From Rhodospirillales bacterium (GTDB lineage: Bacteria; Pseudomonadota; Alphaproteobacteria; ATCC43930; CGMCC-115725): a DNA stretch of 64,000 nt. The stretch is taken from the NCBI GenBank assembly GCA_027315365.1, contig DAHUYF010000087.1:1-64000 (forward strand). The letters run 5' to 3'. Positions 18,661 to 27,812 of this stretch are shown here, piece by piece. A program made the position numbers and the translations under genes. Below the pieces are notes generated by a model. The model was given only the letters and a program-made list of their open reading frames with translations. It was not told the origin of the DNA and did no database searches. How positions within the stretch are numbered: position 1 is the first letter of the stretch; every line of letters begins with the position of its first letter.

Positions 18661-19440
18661 ATGGTGGATTTCACCGGCTTGGGGCGCGCCGCGCTCGAGA
18701 CCATGGCGGCGGCGGGCGGCGAGGTCCTGGAGTGCCGGCAGGTGCTGGCGCGGGCGGGCGACACGGTGGCGAGCAAAGCGCTCGGCGGCGCGCCGGTTCC
18801 GATCGACTGGGCTCATTATCCTGCGGGCGACGTCTACGATCCGGTGTCGCACGCGCAGTACTTCTTTCACGTCCACGCGCCGGCGGGACCGGGGCCGGCG
18901 CCGGCGCCGCGCGAGCACGGTCACTTCCACGCCTTCCTGCGGCCGCGCGGCATGCCGCCGGGAACGCGGCCGCTGATCCTGCCCGAACTCGCCATCGCCG
19001 ACGCGCCGGCGGCGCCGGTCGCGCCCCCCATGCCGCAGCCCAATCAGGGCGCCGACAATGACGAGTTCAGTCACCTTGCCGCCGTGGCCGTGGACGCCGC
19101 GGGGGAGCCGGTACGGCTCTTCACCACCAATCGCTGGGTCACCGGCGAGACCTGGTACGCCGCCGCCGATGTCGTCGCCATGCTCGACCGCTTCGTCGTC
19201 GATCTCGCGCATCCGTCCCTGCCGCTGAATCGCTGGATCACCGCGATCTTCGCGCTTTTCCGGCCGCAATTGGCGGGGCTTGTCCATGCTCGCGACGCAG
19301 CCGTCATGTCCTTCCGCCGCCGCCGCCGCGGCAAGGTGCATGTGTTCGACGATCGCCGGCTCGAGATCACCTCCGCCGTCGCCGTCGATGTCGACGAGCA
19401 GATTCGCCGTGTGGCACTGGCGTTGAGGCAGGTGGCGTAG
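18661..19440 (+). CDS. Conserved-looking protein of unknown function
   Basis: A 259-residue cytosolic-looking protein. Notable features are a His-rich stretch (HAQYFFHVHAPAG, then EHGHFHAFLRPRGM), conserved-looking aromatic motif TTNRWVTGETWYAAADV, and a late basic segment (FRRRRRGKVHVFDDRRLE). No signal peptide or membrane helix. The paired histidines could bind a metal, but no catalytic motif is recognisable; it may belong to an alphaproteobacterial DUF family. The ATG follows a G-rich stretch (GGGGCGGGGGG); an upstream start at 18616 would add a basic leader with no support. It is 63 bases downstream of the Mla operon. Confidence 0.8.
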   Translation: MVDFTGLGRAALETMAAAGGEVLECRQVLARAGDTVASKALGGAPVPIDWAHYPAGDVYDPVSHAQYFFHVHAPAGPGPAPAPREHGHFHAFLRPRGMPPGTRPLILPELAIADAPAAPVAPPMPQPNQGADNDEFSHLAAVAVDAAGEPVRLFTTNRWVTGETWYAAADVVAMLDRFVVDLAHPSLPLNRWITAIFALFRPQLAGLVHARDAAVMSFRRRRRGKVHVFDDRRLEITSAVAVDVDEQIRRVALALRQVA

Positions 19441-19546
19441 GACGCCGTCCATCCGAGGGGTGCGCCGTCCCCGGTCGGCCAGGAATCGGCACCCGCGGCA
19501 AGACCGGCTAAGGGAGTTTTAATCCGGTTGTGTCATCCTGGGGCAC

Positions 19547-19711
19547 ATGAAGCATATCGCTCCCATGGCCGCGCGCATCGATGCGGCGTGCGCCCGCCTC
19601 AACGACGGTCTTTTCGCTGTCGCCGTCGTGCTGGCGATCATCGCCGGCGGGGTCGTTCTGGCGCAGCACGCCGACGACCTGGCGCAGAGTGCCGTAATCA
19701 GCGCTCCGTGA
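19547..19711 (+). CDS. Small single-span membrane protein (54 aa), tentative
   Basis: ATG at 19547 opens a 54-residue frame with a charged N-terminal helix (MAARIDAACARLNDG), one hydrophobic segment (LFAVAVVLAIIAGGVVL) and a short polar tail ending at TGA 19709-19711. The pattern of amphipathic helix plus one transmembrane helix is coherent for a real small membrane protein. The ribosome site is only a GGGG, and I cannot name a family. It lies alone in 467 bases between the gene ending at 19440 and the DUF2336 gene. Confidence 0.45.
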   Translation: MKHIAPMAARIDAACARLNDGLFAVAVVLAIIAGGVVLAQHADDLAQSAVISAP

Positions 19712-19907
19712 CCTGCGCCTGAGCCGGCCCGGTGGGCGCGCCGCACCGGCGGCGTCCCGCGGGCTCGATCCTTGCCGGCCGGGCTGGAGCCGCGGACCCC
19801 GGCCCCGGGTGGTCACAGGGCTTAATCAAACATTAGGGCTCGCAGGCGCATGATAAGCGCGCCAGCCGATGCGTCTTCCGCCGGAACAATCAGGTGCGCC
19901 CTCGGTC

Positions 19908-21029
19908 ATGACCAACAGTCTTTCCCAATCGGATGTCGAGCGATTGCTGCGCGATCCGTCGGCGGATGCGCGCGCCGAGGTCGCCGCCAAGGTGGCGCAG
20001 CAGGTCGGTGCGGCGACGCTCACCCAGGAGGAGCGGGTTCTCGCCGAGGACATCGTCCGTGTGCTGACACGCGACGCGGCGGTCCGCGTCCGTCAGGCGC
20101 TTGCCGAGCAGCTCAAGGAGAGCCGCACCGTGCCGCGCGACGTGGCGGTGGCGCTGGCGCTTGATGTCGATTCGGTATCGCTGCCCATCCTCACCCATTC
20201 GCTGGTGCTGAGCGACGACGACTTGGTCGAGGTCATCCGCTGCAGCGGCGGCGCGAAGCAGGCGGCGATCGCCGGGCGCGCGCATGTCTCCGCCGCCGTC
20301 GCCGAGGCGATCGTCGCGGCCGACGAGCCGGCCGCGCTTGCCGCGCTGGTCGCCAATGACGGCGCCGACCTCAAGGAGGAGACGCTGCAACGCGTGCTCG
20401 ACCGCCACGGCGGCGACGAGCAGATCAAGGAGCCGATGGCGCGCCGGGCGCAGCTGCCCGTCACCGTTCTCGAGCGGCTGGTGGTGGCGGCCTCGGCCGG
20501 CATCCGCGAAATCCTCGCGCGGCGCAACGACCTGCCTGGCCATCTCGCCAGCGATCTCGTGCTCAACACCCGCGAGCGGGCCACGGCGAGCCTGCTGTCG
20601 CCGACCTCGGCCGCCGCCGAGGCGCTGCAGCTGGCGCAGCATCTGCACCGCAGCGGCCGGCTCACGCCGTCGCTCATCATTCGCGCGATCTGCCTCGGCG
20701 ATCTGGTTTTCGTCGAGGCCGCCTTCGGCGTTCTCGCCGACATCCCCGTGCACAATGCGCGCCTGCTGATGTACGACGCGGGTCCGCTCGGCTTCAAGGC
20801 GATGTTCGAGCGCTGCCGGTTGCCGATGGAATTCTACGAGCTCTTCCGCATCGGCCTGCACGTGGCGCAGCAGACCGATTTCGACGGCGGCGAGAACGAC
20901 CGCGAGCGCCACCGTCGCCGCACGCTCGAGCGCATCCTGACGCAATACGAGAACATCGGCGATATCGGGCCCGAGGATCTCGATTATCTCCTCGGCAAGC
21001 TGCGCGCCGCGGCCAGCGCCGCGGCCTGA
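19908..21029 (+). CDS. DUF2336-like helical-repeat protein
   Basis: A 373-residue all-helical protein opening LSQSDVERLLRDPSADARAE, then HEAT-like repeats with recurring leucine/alanine blocks (VRQALAEQLKESRTVPRDVA, VLERLVVAASAGIREILARR). The C-terminal third (PSLIIRAICLGDLVFVEAAF) and overall plan match alphaproteobacterial DUF2336 proteins of unknown role. No signal peptide or catalytic motif. The first ATG of the longer open frame lacks family similarity, so 19908 is chosen. It converges with the Orc1/Cdc6-like ATPase gene 28 bases later. Confidence 0.8.
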   Translation: MTNSLSQSDVERLLRDPSADARAEVAAKVAQQVGAATLTQEERVLAEDIVRVLTRDAAVRVRQALAEQLKESRTVPRDVAVALALDVDSVSLPILTHSLVLSDDDLVEVIRCSGGAKQAAIAGRAHVSAAVAEAIVAADEPAALAALVANDGADLKEETLQRVLDRHGGDEQIKEPMARRAQLPVTVLERLVVAASAGIREILARRNDLPGHLASDLVLNTRERATASLLSPTSAAAEALQLAQHLHRSGRLTPSLIIRAICLGDLVFVEAAFGVLADIPVHNARLLMYDAGPLGFKAMFERCRLPMEFYELFRIGLHVAQQTDFDGGENDRERHRRRTLERILTQYENIGDIGPEDLDYLLGKLRAAASAAA

Positions 21030-21056
21030 CCGTTTCGCGCCGGGGCTGCCGCGCTC

Positions 21057-22826
21057 TCAGACCAGGCCGCGCGCCACCGCCTGGCGGCACAGCACGTGGT
21101 GGCGCAGCGTCTGGCTCGCGAACTGGTAGCGCAGGCCGCCGGGGCCTACCACCCGGCGCAACAGCGCGCCGCGCTCGGGCTCGGTAAGCTTCTTCAGCGG
21201 ATACTGCAACGCCAGCAGCGACGGCCCCTCGGGTCCGGTCGCCGCCGAGGCGGCCAGCACGTCGGCGGCGGTGAAGCTGCCGAATTCGTCGGTGCGGCAG
21301 CGTGCGGCATGGAACAGAACGTCGCGGAAGGACGCCGTCTCGTGCGGGCCGACGGCCAGGTCGTAGGCTTCCTTGACGCGCGCCTCCGCCTCCTCGGCGC
21401 AGCGCTCGACGGCATAGCGCAGATCCTCGCGCTCGATCCGGCTTGACTGCCGCCGTGCGGCGTTGCGCGCGGCGAAGAGGCAAAGCAGCTGGGCGTGATA
21501 GGGCAGCCCCTGCGCGAAATCGCCGATCGAGCGGCGGACCCAGGGGTCGAAGCCGAGGCCGGAGCGCTTCTCGCCGGCGACGATGATGCCGTCGATCTCG
21601 CGCCGCGTCATCAGCGGCATCGGCACGGTGACGATGGTGCGCTGAAGCGAAGGGTGCTTGCCGAGGAGCTGGACGACGTTCTCGGCGACGCCGACGATCA
21701 GCAGCGTCACCGACACGTTGGCGTCCGACATATTCTTGATGAGTTCGGCGAGCTTGGCCTTGACGTCCTCGCTCGTCACCCGGTCGTATTCGTCGATGAC
21801 CAGGATGACGTGCTTTTCGCAAATCCGCTCGAAGAGCTGGACGAGTTCGCCGACGCCGCAATGCCCCGGGAGCAGCTGCTCGAAATTCTCGATGCCAGCG
21901 CGGCTGGTGGCGCCGACGCCTTCGGCGAGCAGCGTCGCCGGTAGACGCCGCAGGAAGGCGCGAAAGATGTCGTCGAAGCCGAGTTCGGAGCTGCAGGCGA
22001 AGCGCAGCACCAGATATCCAGCTTCCTCAGCCTTGCCGGCGAGCACGTTGGCGAGCGAAGTCTTGCCGCTGCCGCGCTCGCCATAGATCATGACGTGTGC
22101 GCGTTCCTCCTCGATGGCCGCGATGATGCGCTGCATCTGCTTGAAGCGGCCGGAGAAGAGGGCGGTGTCCTGCTTCGGCCGCGTCGGGGTAAAGGCCTCG
22201 CGCAGCAGGGCGCTGCTGCGGCCGGCCTCGGCGAGCGCCGGGCGGGTGCGCTTCCAGGACACGCCGGGCGCGGCCAGGCTGAAGCCGGCTTCTTCGATGT
22301 CACCGTCGGACAGGGCGGCATCGCCGTCGGACGGGGCGGCGGGGAAAGGCTTTGTCTCGCTCGCCGGCGCCATTTCGGGCGCGGGGTTCGGCTGCGGCTG
22401 CGACTGCGCGCTGAGTTCGGCCTCGACCGGACGGGGCGCGGCGGCGAGCTGCGCTCCGCTGCGGCGGACGGCAAAGGGCGAGGCGAGCGCGACCGCGCCG
22501 CCCTGGGCCATCGGCCTCGGCTCGAGCCGCCGTGGCGGCTCGGGGCTGCGGGCACTGCGTACGATCTCGGGCCGCACGGCGAAGGCGCTGCGGTCGAGCG
22601 TCACGCCGTCGCGGCGCGGCAGCGGCGAGAGCGGCGGCGGCACCGGCCCGGGCCTTGCCGGAAGGTCGGGCGGAGGATTGCCCCCCATCGCCAGCGCAGG
22701 CTCGCGCAGCAGTGTCGCGCCGCGGCCCGGAGCCTCCTCTCCACGGAAGGGATCGATGTCGATCTCGGCCGGCTCGTCGGTCGAGGGAGTGCGGCGGCGT
22801 CGAAACCAGTCTTTGGGATTGGACAT
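21057..22826 (-). CDS. AAA+ ATPase with long disordered N-terminus (Orc1/Cdc6-like architecture)
   Basis: A 589-residue protein. Residues 1-220 are Pro/Ala/Arg-rich and probably disordered. From about 222 a AAA+ module follows: Walker A GERGSGKT at 249-256, Walker B HVILVIDEYDR at 339-349, sensor-like TLLIVGVAENV, then a lid with EVRRSIGDFAQG-like helices (VRRSIGDFAQGLPYHAQL) and a C-terminal winged-helix-like region (FGSFTAADVLAASA, ERGALLRRVV). This layout resembles Orc1/Cdc6 and ExeA-type ATPases. No transmembrane segment. The function is unknown: replication is not implied, since bacterial members are uncharacterised. Neighbours give no clear clue. Confidence 0.8.
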   Translation of the reverse strand: MSNPKDWFRRRRTPSTDEPAEIDIDPFRGEEAPGRGATLLREPALAMGGNPPPDLPARPGPVPPPLSPLPRRDGVTLDRSAFAVRPEIVRSARSPEPPRRLEPRPMAQGGAVALASPFAVRRSGAQLAAAPRPVEAELSAQSQPQPNPAPEMAPASETKPFPAAPSDGDAALSDGDIEEAGFSLAAPGVSWKRTRPALAEAGRSSALLREAFTPTRPKQDTALFSGRFKQMQRIIAAIEEERAHVMIYGERGSGKTSLANVLAGKAEEAGYLVLRFACSSELGFDDIFRAFLRRLPATLLAEGVGATSRAGIENFEQLLPGHCGVGELVQLFERICEKHVILVIDEYDRVTSEDVKAKLAELIKNMSDANVSVTLLIVGVAENVVQLLGKHPSLQRTIVTVPMPLMTRREIDGIIVAGEKRSGLGFDPWVRRSIGDFAQGLPYHAQLLCLFAARNAARRQSSRIEREDLRYAVERCAEEAEARVKEAYDLAVGPHETASFRDVLFHAARCRTDEFGSFTAADVLAASAATGPEGPSLLALQYPLKKLTEPERGALLRRVVGPGGLRYQFASQTLRHHVLCRQAVARGLV

Positions 22827-22960
22827 GCGCTCGGACCAAGGTTGGGAAGCGTATATGCCCGACCGCCACGCGAAAGACCGCCGGGCCGCGTCTACGCCCA
22901 GGTTTAACGGCCAAGCCCGGCAAAGGTTTCAGGCGGTCGCAAAAAAGCCCCGCAGCCGCG

Positions 22961-23236
22961 CTATTGCGGCGGCTTCGCCCCGCTCGCCGCCTGCGCCGGC
23001 GGGAAGGCGCTGGCATCGCCCGGCAGATTGCTGTTTCGCAGGCATTTCTGCCGCGCCGCCTCGCGCTTGGCGTTCCCTTCGCGGGTGTAGTCCGGACTGG
23101 CCTTGAGTGCCGCCTGGGTGCATTTGTCCATCTGCTGCCAGACGGCGCTGCTCTGCTTCCAGCTCTGGTCGGCGGCCGCGGGGAGCGTGGCCGCCACCAT
23201 CAGCAGCAGTGCGTAGCACAACTTTCTGGTCATCAT
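22961..23236 (-). CDS. Small exported protein of unknown function
   Basis: A 91-residue protein with a signal peptide (MMTRKLCYALLLMVAATLPAAA, cut before DQSW). The mature part has two cysteines (DKCTQAALKAS and RQKCLRNSNLP) that could form one disulfide. The ATG overlaps the stop of the upstream gene (ATGA), which fixes the start and indicates a two-gene operon with the membrane protein before it. No family recognised. Confidence 0.75.
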   Translation of the reverse strand: MMTRKLCYALLLMVAATLPAAADQSWKQSSAVWQQMDKCTQAALKASPDYTREGNAKREAARQKCLRNSNLPGDASAFPPAQAASGAKPPQ

Positions 23237-23613
23237 CCCGTCATGCCTCGTGCCGCCGCAACCGCGTCGGACGGCCGGGCGCGGCGGATGGCCCAGCCGA
23301 GCGGCAGATAGATCAGCAGATAGGCGAGCATCGGCGCGTCGATCAGCAGCACCGACTTGCCCTGCTCGCGCGCGACGAGCCGGCGGCCAGCCGCCTCGGC
23401 CTCGGCGAGGCAACTCGCCGCCGCCGGGCCGATGCGCTCACGGCAGTTGTCCCCGACATATTCGGCAAAGCTCATCAGGCGGCCATCGATGCGCAGCGTA
23501 TCCGGAAATTGCGGGTAGAGGTGCCACGTCATCGCGACCACCCAAACCGCCGAGACCGCCATGAAGTATCGCGACAGCCGCACGCGGCCGACCCTTTCGT
23601 TGTCCCGGGCCAT
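23233..23613 (-). CDS. Small membrane protein of unknown function
   Basis: A 126-residue protein with two membrane helices (YFMAVSAVWVVAMTWHLYP near the N-terminus, and APMLAYLLIYLPLGWAI near the C-terminus) bracketing a periplasmic loop with two cysteines (DNCRERIGPAAASCLAE). A start at MARDNERVGRV is chosen; a longer frame from 23682 begins within an inverted repeat and adds a low-complexity leader. First of two overlapping genes. Confidence 0.7.
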   Translation of the reverse strand: MARDNERVGRVRLSRYFMAVSAVWVVAMTWHLYPQFPDTLRIDGRLMSFAEYVGDNCRERIGPAAASCLAEAEAAGRRLVAREQGKSVLLIDAPMLAYLLIYLPLGWAIRRARPSDAVAAARGMTG

Positions 23614-23993
23614 AAGCCATCCACCACTACCGCCTGTCAATCCCGCGGCCCTGCGGGCGGCACGACGCGCGAACCCCGCCATAGAAGAACATGGCGGGGT
23701 TCAAATCGGGTGGCTCGGTGAGCTCACCGCCCGGCCACACGGCCGGGCCTGGGTTCCAGCGCTCGTCAACAACGATCCGGCGGAGTCATGCTTGTTGGGC
23801 ACCCTCCAGCGCGTTGCGCCATTTTACATTTAGGCGCAATGAGCCGCCGATCAAGGCGAAACCGGCGCAAGTTTATTGCTTCTTTTCAATCCGCAGAGCG
23901 CCGCGCCGCATCGACTATTGGTCGGCTGTTTAGAGTGCCTCCGTGTTGTGTGCCAAGCCTATGGCGCAGCGGCAGCTGCGGTGTCAGCCTGGG
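23614..23993. other. 380-nt noncoding stretch with clustered inverted repeats
   Basis: No convincing gene. It contains a 12-bp perfect hairpin (23671-23682 with 23691-23702, 8-nt loop), the 14-bp perfect palindrome CGGTGAGCTCACCG (23716-23729) and an 8-bp hairpin GCCCGGCC/GGCCGGGC (23729-23748, loop ACAC). None has a T-run, so they are not standard terminators. The stretch must also hold the promoter of the leftward gene starting at 23613. The right part (23850-23940) is noticeably richer in A and T. Confidence 0.7.
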
Positions 23994-24611
23994 TTACATC
24001 GGCGGCTTGACGCCGTTGCGCTCGGCGATGGCGCGCGCCGCCACGATGGTGCCGTCCGGCATTTTGGTGGGGCGTGGGATGAAGACCGTCGCGCCCGGCT
24101 TCAGCAAGCCGAGATCGGCGGGCTTGAACGTCACCACCGGAGTGCGCGACGAGACGGCGATCTCCTGCTCGCCGCCCTGGTAGGTGAGGTGCAGGACATG
24201 GCGCCGCGACTCCCGGACGATGCCAGCAACGGTGGCATTGGTCATGGTGTCGCCCTTTCCGCCGAGGTCCCAGGAATAGTGGCCTTCGCCGGTGCCGCGC
24301 GCCGCCTCCGGGAAGATCAGCACCTCCTGTGCATGCAGCTTGCCGTCCTTGCCCGGGGCCGCGGCGATGCCGACGAAGTCGCCCGGCTTGATGTCGGCGA
24401 ACCTGGCCTTGAGAACGCCGAGCACGGCGAAGTCCGGAGCCAACGCCAGCCGCAACTCCTGGCCGTCGCGCGATTTGAGGGTCAGCGTCCGGCCGTCGAG
24501 TTGCTCGACCGCGCCGCGGATATTGACGGGCGTGCCCTCCGGCGCCTGCGCCACGGCAGGAGCGGCAAGGAGGAGGCAGAGCGCCCCCGCGATCAGCGAT
24601 ATCGGCCGCAT
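23994..24611 (-). CDS. Exported protein of unknown function (OB-fold-like)
   Basis: A 205-residue protein with a signal peptide (MRPISLIAGALCLLLAAPAVAQ). The mature part consists of two beta-rich repeats with motifs such as VEQLDGRTLTLKSRDGQEL and IKPGDFVGIAAAPG, then VVTFKPADLGLLKPGATVF, reminiscent of DUF5666-type exported proteins. Possible periplasmic metal or polymer binding cannot be supported. The start is set by the signal peptide; the longer open frame upstream is antisense to prfC. Confidence 0.75.
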   Translation of the reverse strand: MRPISLIAGALCLLLAAPAVAQAPEGTPVNIRGAVEQLDGRTLTLKSRDGQELRLALAPDFAVLGVLKARFADIKPGDFVGIAAAPGKDGKLHAQEVLIFPEAARGTGEGHYSWDLGGKGDTMTNATVAGIVRESRRHVLHLTYQGGEQEIAVSSRTPVVTFKPADLGLLKPGATVFIPRPTKMPDGTIVAARAIAERNGVKPPM

Positions 24612-24773
24612 CGGCTGGTTCTCCCATCGACTGTTGACGGCCCGAGGGCGCGCATGTCGCGTTCCTAACATGCGCATCGTGGCGACAGACCGCCTATGGC
24701 GCTCACTTCTTCGTGAGACCGTCCTGCCGCCCGCGGTTGATTTCGCCGGCACCGGCCTGTAGAGAGCCGCGCC

Positions 24774-26357
<1,584 letters not shown>

Positions 26358-26480
26358 GCAGCGTTCCGGACAGTCGAGATTTCAGTATATAATTCCGAAA
26401 ATCCAGAATAAATCCCGGAACACCGTAGGAATACTCCCGCGTCGCCGTCGGTTTTATTGATGTTAGTTTTGGTTCCTAAC

Positions 26481-26508
26481 CAATTGTTATTGCCGCCCCT
26501 GGTATAAT
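26481..26508 (+). promoter_or_regulatory. Possible promoter of the tad-like genes
   Basis: A perfect TATAAT at 26503-26508 lies in an A/T-rich island about 65 bases before the first TadE start. CAATTG at 26481-26486 with 16-bp spacing is a weak -35; the alternative TTGTTA is too close (13 bp). The 216 bases after prfC (26358-26573) are otherwise noncoding. Confidence 0.35.
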
Positions 26509-26573
26509 CGCCTATCGGTAAAGGCTCGATGCGGCTTTTGCCGAGCCGCGCTGAGGCCGAGAGGGCATTGGCT

Positions 26574-27155
26574 ATGGGAATATTCCGGCGATTCTCCGGT
26601 GATCGAAAAGGCGCCGTCGCCTTAGAGATGGCGCTGGTCGGCCCGCCCTTTCTCCTGGTCATGCTCGCGATCCTCGATTTCGGCCTGACGCTGCTGACGC
26701 AGTCGGTACTGGACGGGGCGGCGCGCGATGCGGCGCGGCTGATCCGAACCGGCCAGGTGCAAACCTCCGGCGACCCCGTCGGCACCTTTCAGAATCTGCT
26801 GTGCTCGGATATGAGCTCGCTGATGCCGGCGGCGAGCTGCGACACCGGCGTGCTGTTCGAGGTGCAGGTATTTGCCGATTACGGCGCGATCGCCTTCAGC
26901 TCCTGTACACGCAACAGCAATCAGACCGGCAACGGTACGGCATGCACCTTCACCCCGGGCGCCGGCGGCAACATCGTCGGCGTGCAGGTCAGCTATGCGC
27001 GTCCCTACATCGTGCCCTGGGTTGGCGCCTGCCTCAGCGGCGGCAGTTGCTGGACCGGCCCGGCCTCGACCGTGGGCAACGGCGCCCAGGGCACGCAGAC
27101 GACGACGCTGGTGTCGACGGTGATCTTCCAGAACGAGCCGTTCGGGGCGTCATGA
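26574..27155 (+). CDS. TadE-like pilus-assembly/pseudopilin protein
   Basis: A 193-residue TadE family protein: short basic leader (MGIFRRFSGDRKG), then the prepilin-like motif GAVALEMALV and a hydrophobic helix (PPFLLVMLAILDFGLTLL), followed by an exported domain with paired cysteines (LLCSDMSS, AASCDTG, SSCTRN, GACLSGGSCW). TadE/F/G proteins support Flp pilus assembly. An upstream ATG (26529) is less likely; the chosen start has GAGGG 8 bases before it. First of three overlapping or closely spaced tad-like genes; no tadABC or flp gene is in view. Confidence 0.85.
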   Translation: MGIFRRFSGDRKGAVALEMALVGPPFLLVMLAILDFGLTLLTQSVLDGAARDAARLIRTGQVQTSGDPVGTFQNLLCSDMSSLMPAASCDTGVLFEVQVFADYGAIAFSSCTRNSNQTGNGTACTFTPGAGGNIVGVQVSYARPYIVPWVGACLSGGSCWTGPASTVGNGAQGTQTTTLVSTVIFQNEPFGAS

Positions 27156-27784
27156 GCGCGCGCAAGCGATGGGCGCGGCGAGGCGGTCTCGCCGCCGACC
27201 GGGCGGGCACGGCGGCGGTGGAGTTCGCGCTGCTCTTCCCGATCCTGCTGACGCTGTTCTGCGGCAGCTACGAGCTCGAAAATTACCTTATCGCCTATCT
27301 CAAGGTGACGGCCGCGGCGGAGACCGCCGCGGATCTCGTGGCGCAGACCGGGATCAGCGGCGGGTCGCAGCAGACGGGGGTGCTGCAGCCGGTCGATTTC
27401 GCCACTTTCACCAGTGCGGCGGCGGCGGTGCTGACGCCGCTGCCGACCAGCAGCAACCAGGTCAAAATCGCCTACGCCTCGGTCACCTACAGCACCGGCA
27501 CGCCGGTGATCGACTGGCACGTCGAGGAGAACGGCGCCGCCCCGATCACCACCGGCAATGTGCCGAACAATCAGTCGCTGGCCAATCTCGGCAACGTGGC
27601 CGCCGGCTCGACGGACAGCGTGATCGTGGTCCAGGTGCAGTACACCTACACCTCGCCGCTGACCTACGTGCTGAGCTCGTCCTATACGATCTCCGAGGCC
27701 GCGTTCAATCGTCCGCGCTACGTCAACTGCGTGCCCAGCGCGGCGACGACCACCAATGACGCCAACGGCGTCTGCCCGGGATAG
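27152..27784 (+). CDS. TadE-like pilus-assembly protein, second copy
   Basis: A 210-residue TadE-like protein with a basic leader, GTAAVEFALLFPILLTLFCGSYE transition into one hydrophobic helix (shown only in part here), and a Ser/Thr-rich exported domain (YSTGTPVIDWHVEENGAA). The Glu after AAV fits the TadE prepilin-like cleavage site (VEF). It starts at ATGA overlap with the previous stop, so the two are co-translated. The product is probably a minor pseudopilin. Confidence 0.82.
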   Translation: MSARKRWARRGGLAADRAGTAAVEFALLFPILLTLFCGSYELENYLIAYLKVTAAAETAADLVAQTGISGGSQQTGVLQPVDFATFTSAAAAVLTPLPTSSNQVKIAYASVTYSTGTPVIDWHVEENGAAPITTGNVPNNQSLANLGNVAAGSTDSVIVVQVQYTYTSPLTYVLSSSYTISEAAFNRPRYVNCVPSAATTTNDANGVCPG

Positions 27785-27812
27785 CGAGCCCATGACCAAG
27801 GGAGTCCGCACC

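Noticed and set aside
23690-23712. T-arm-like GGTTCAAATC in the noncoding stretch, suggesting a tRNA
   Set aside because: Neighbouring bases do not form an acceptor stem, D-arm or anticodon arm; the sequence lies in an inverted repeat that does not match tRNA layout.
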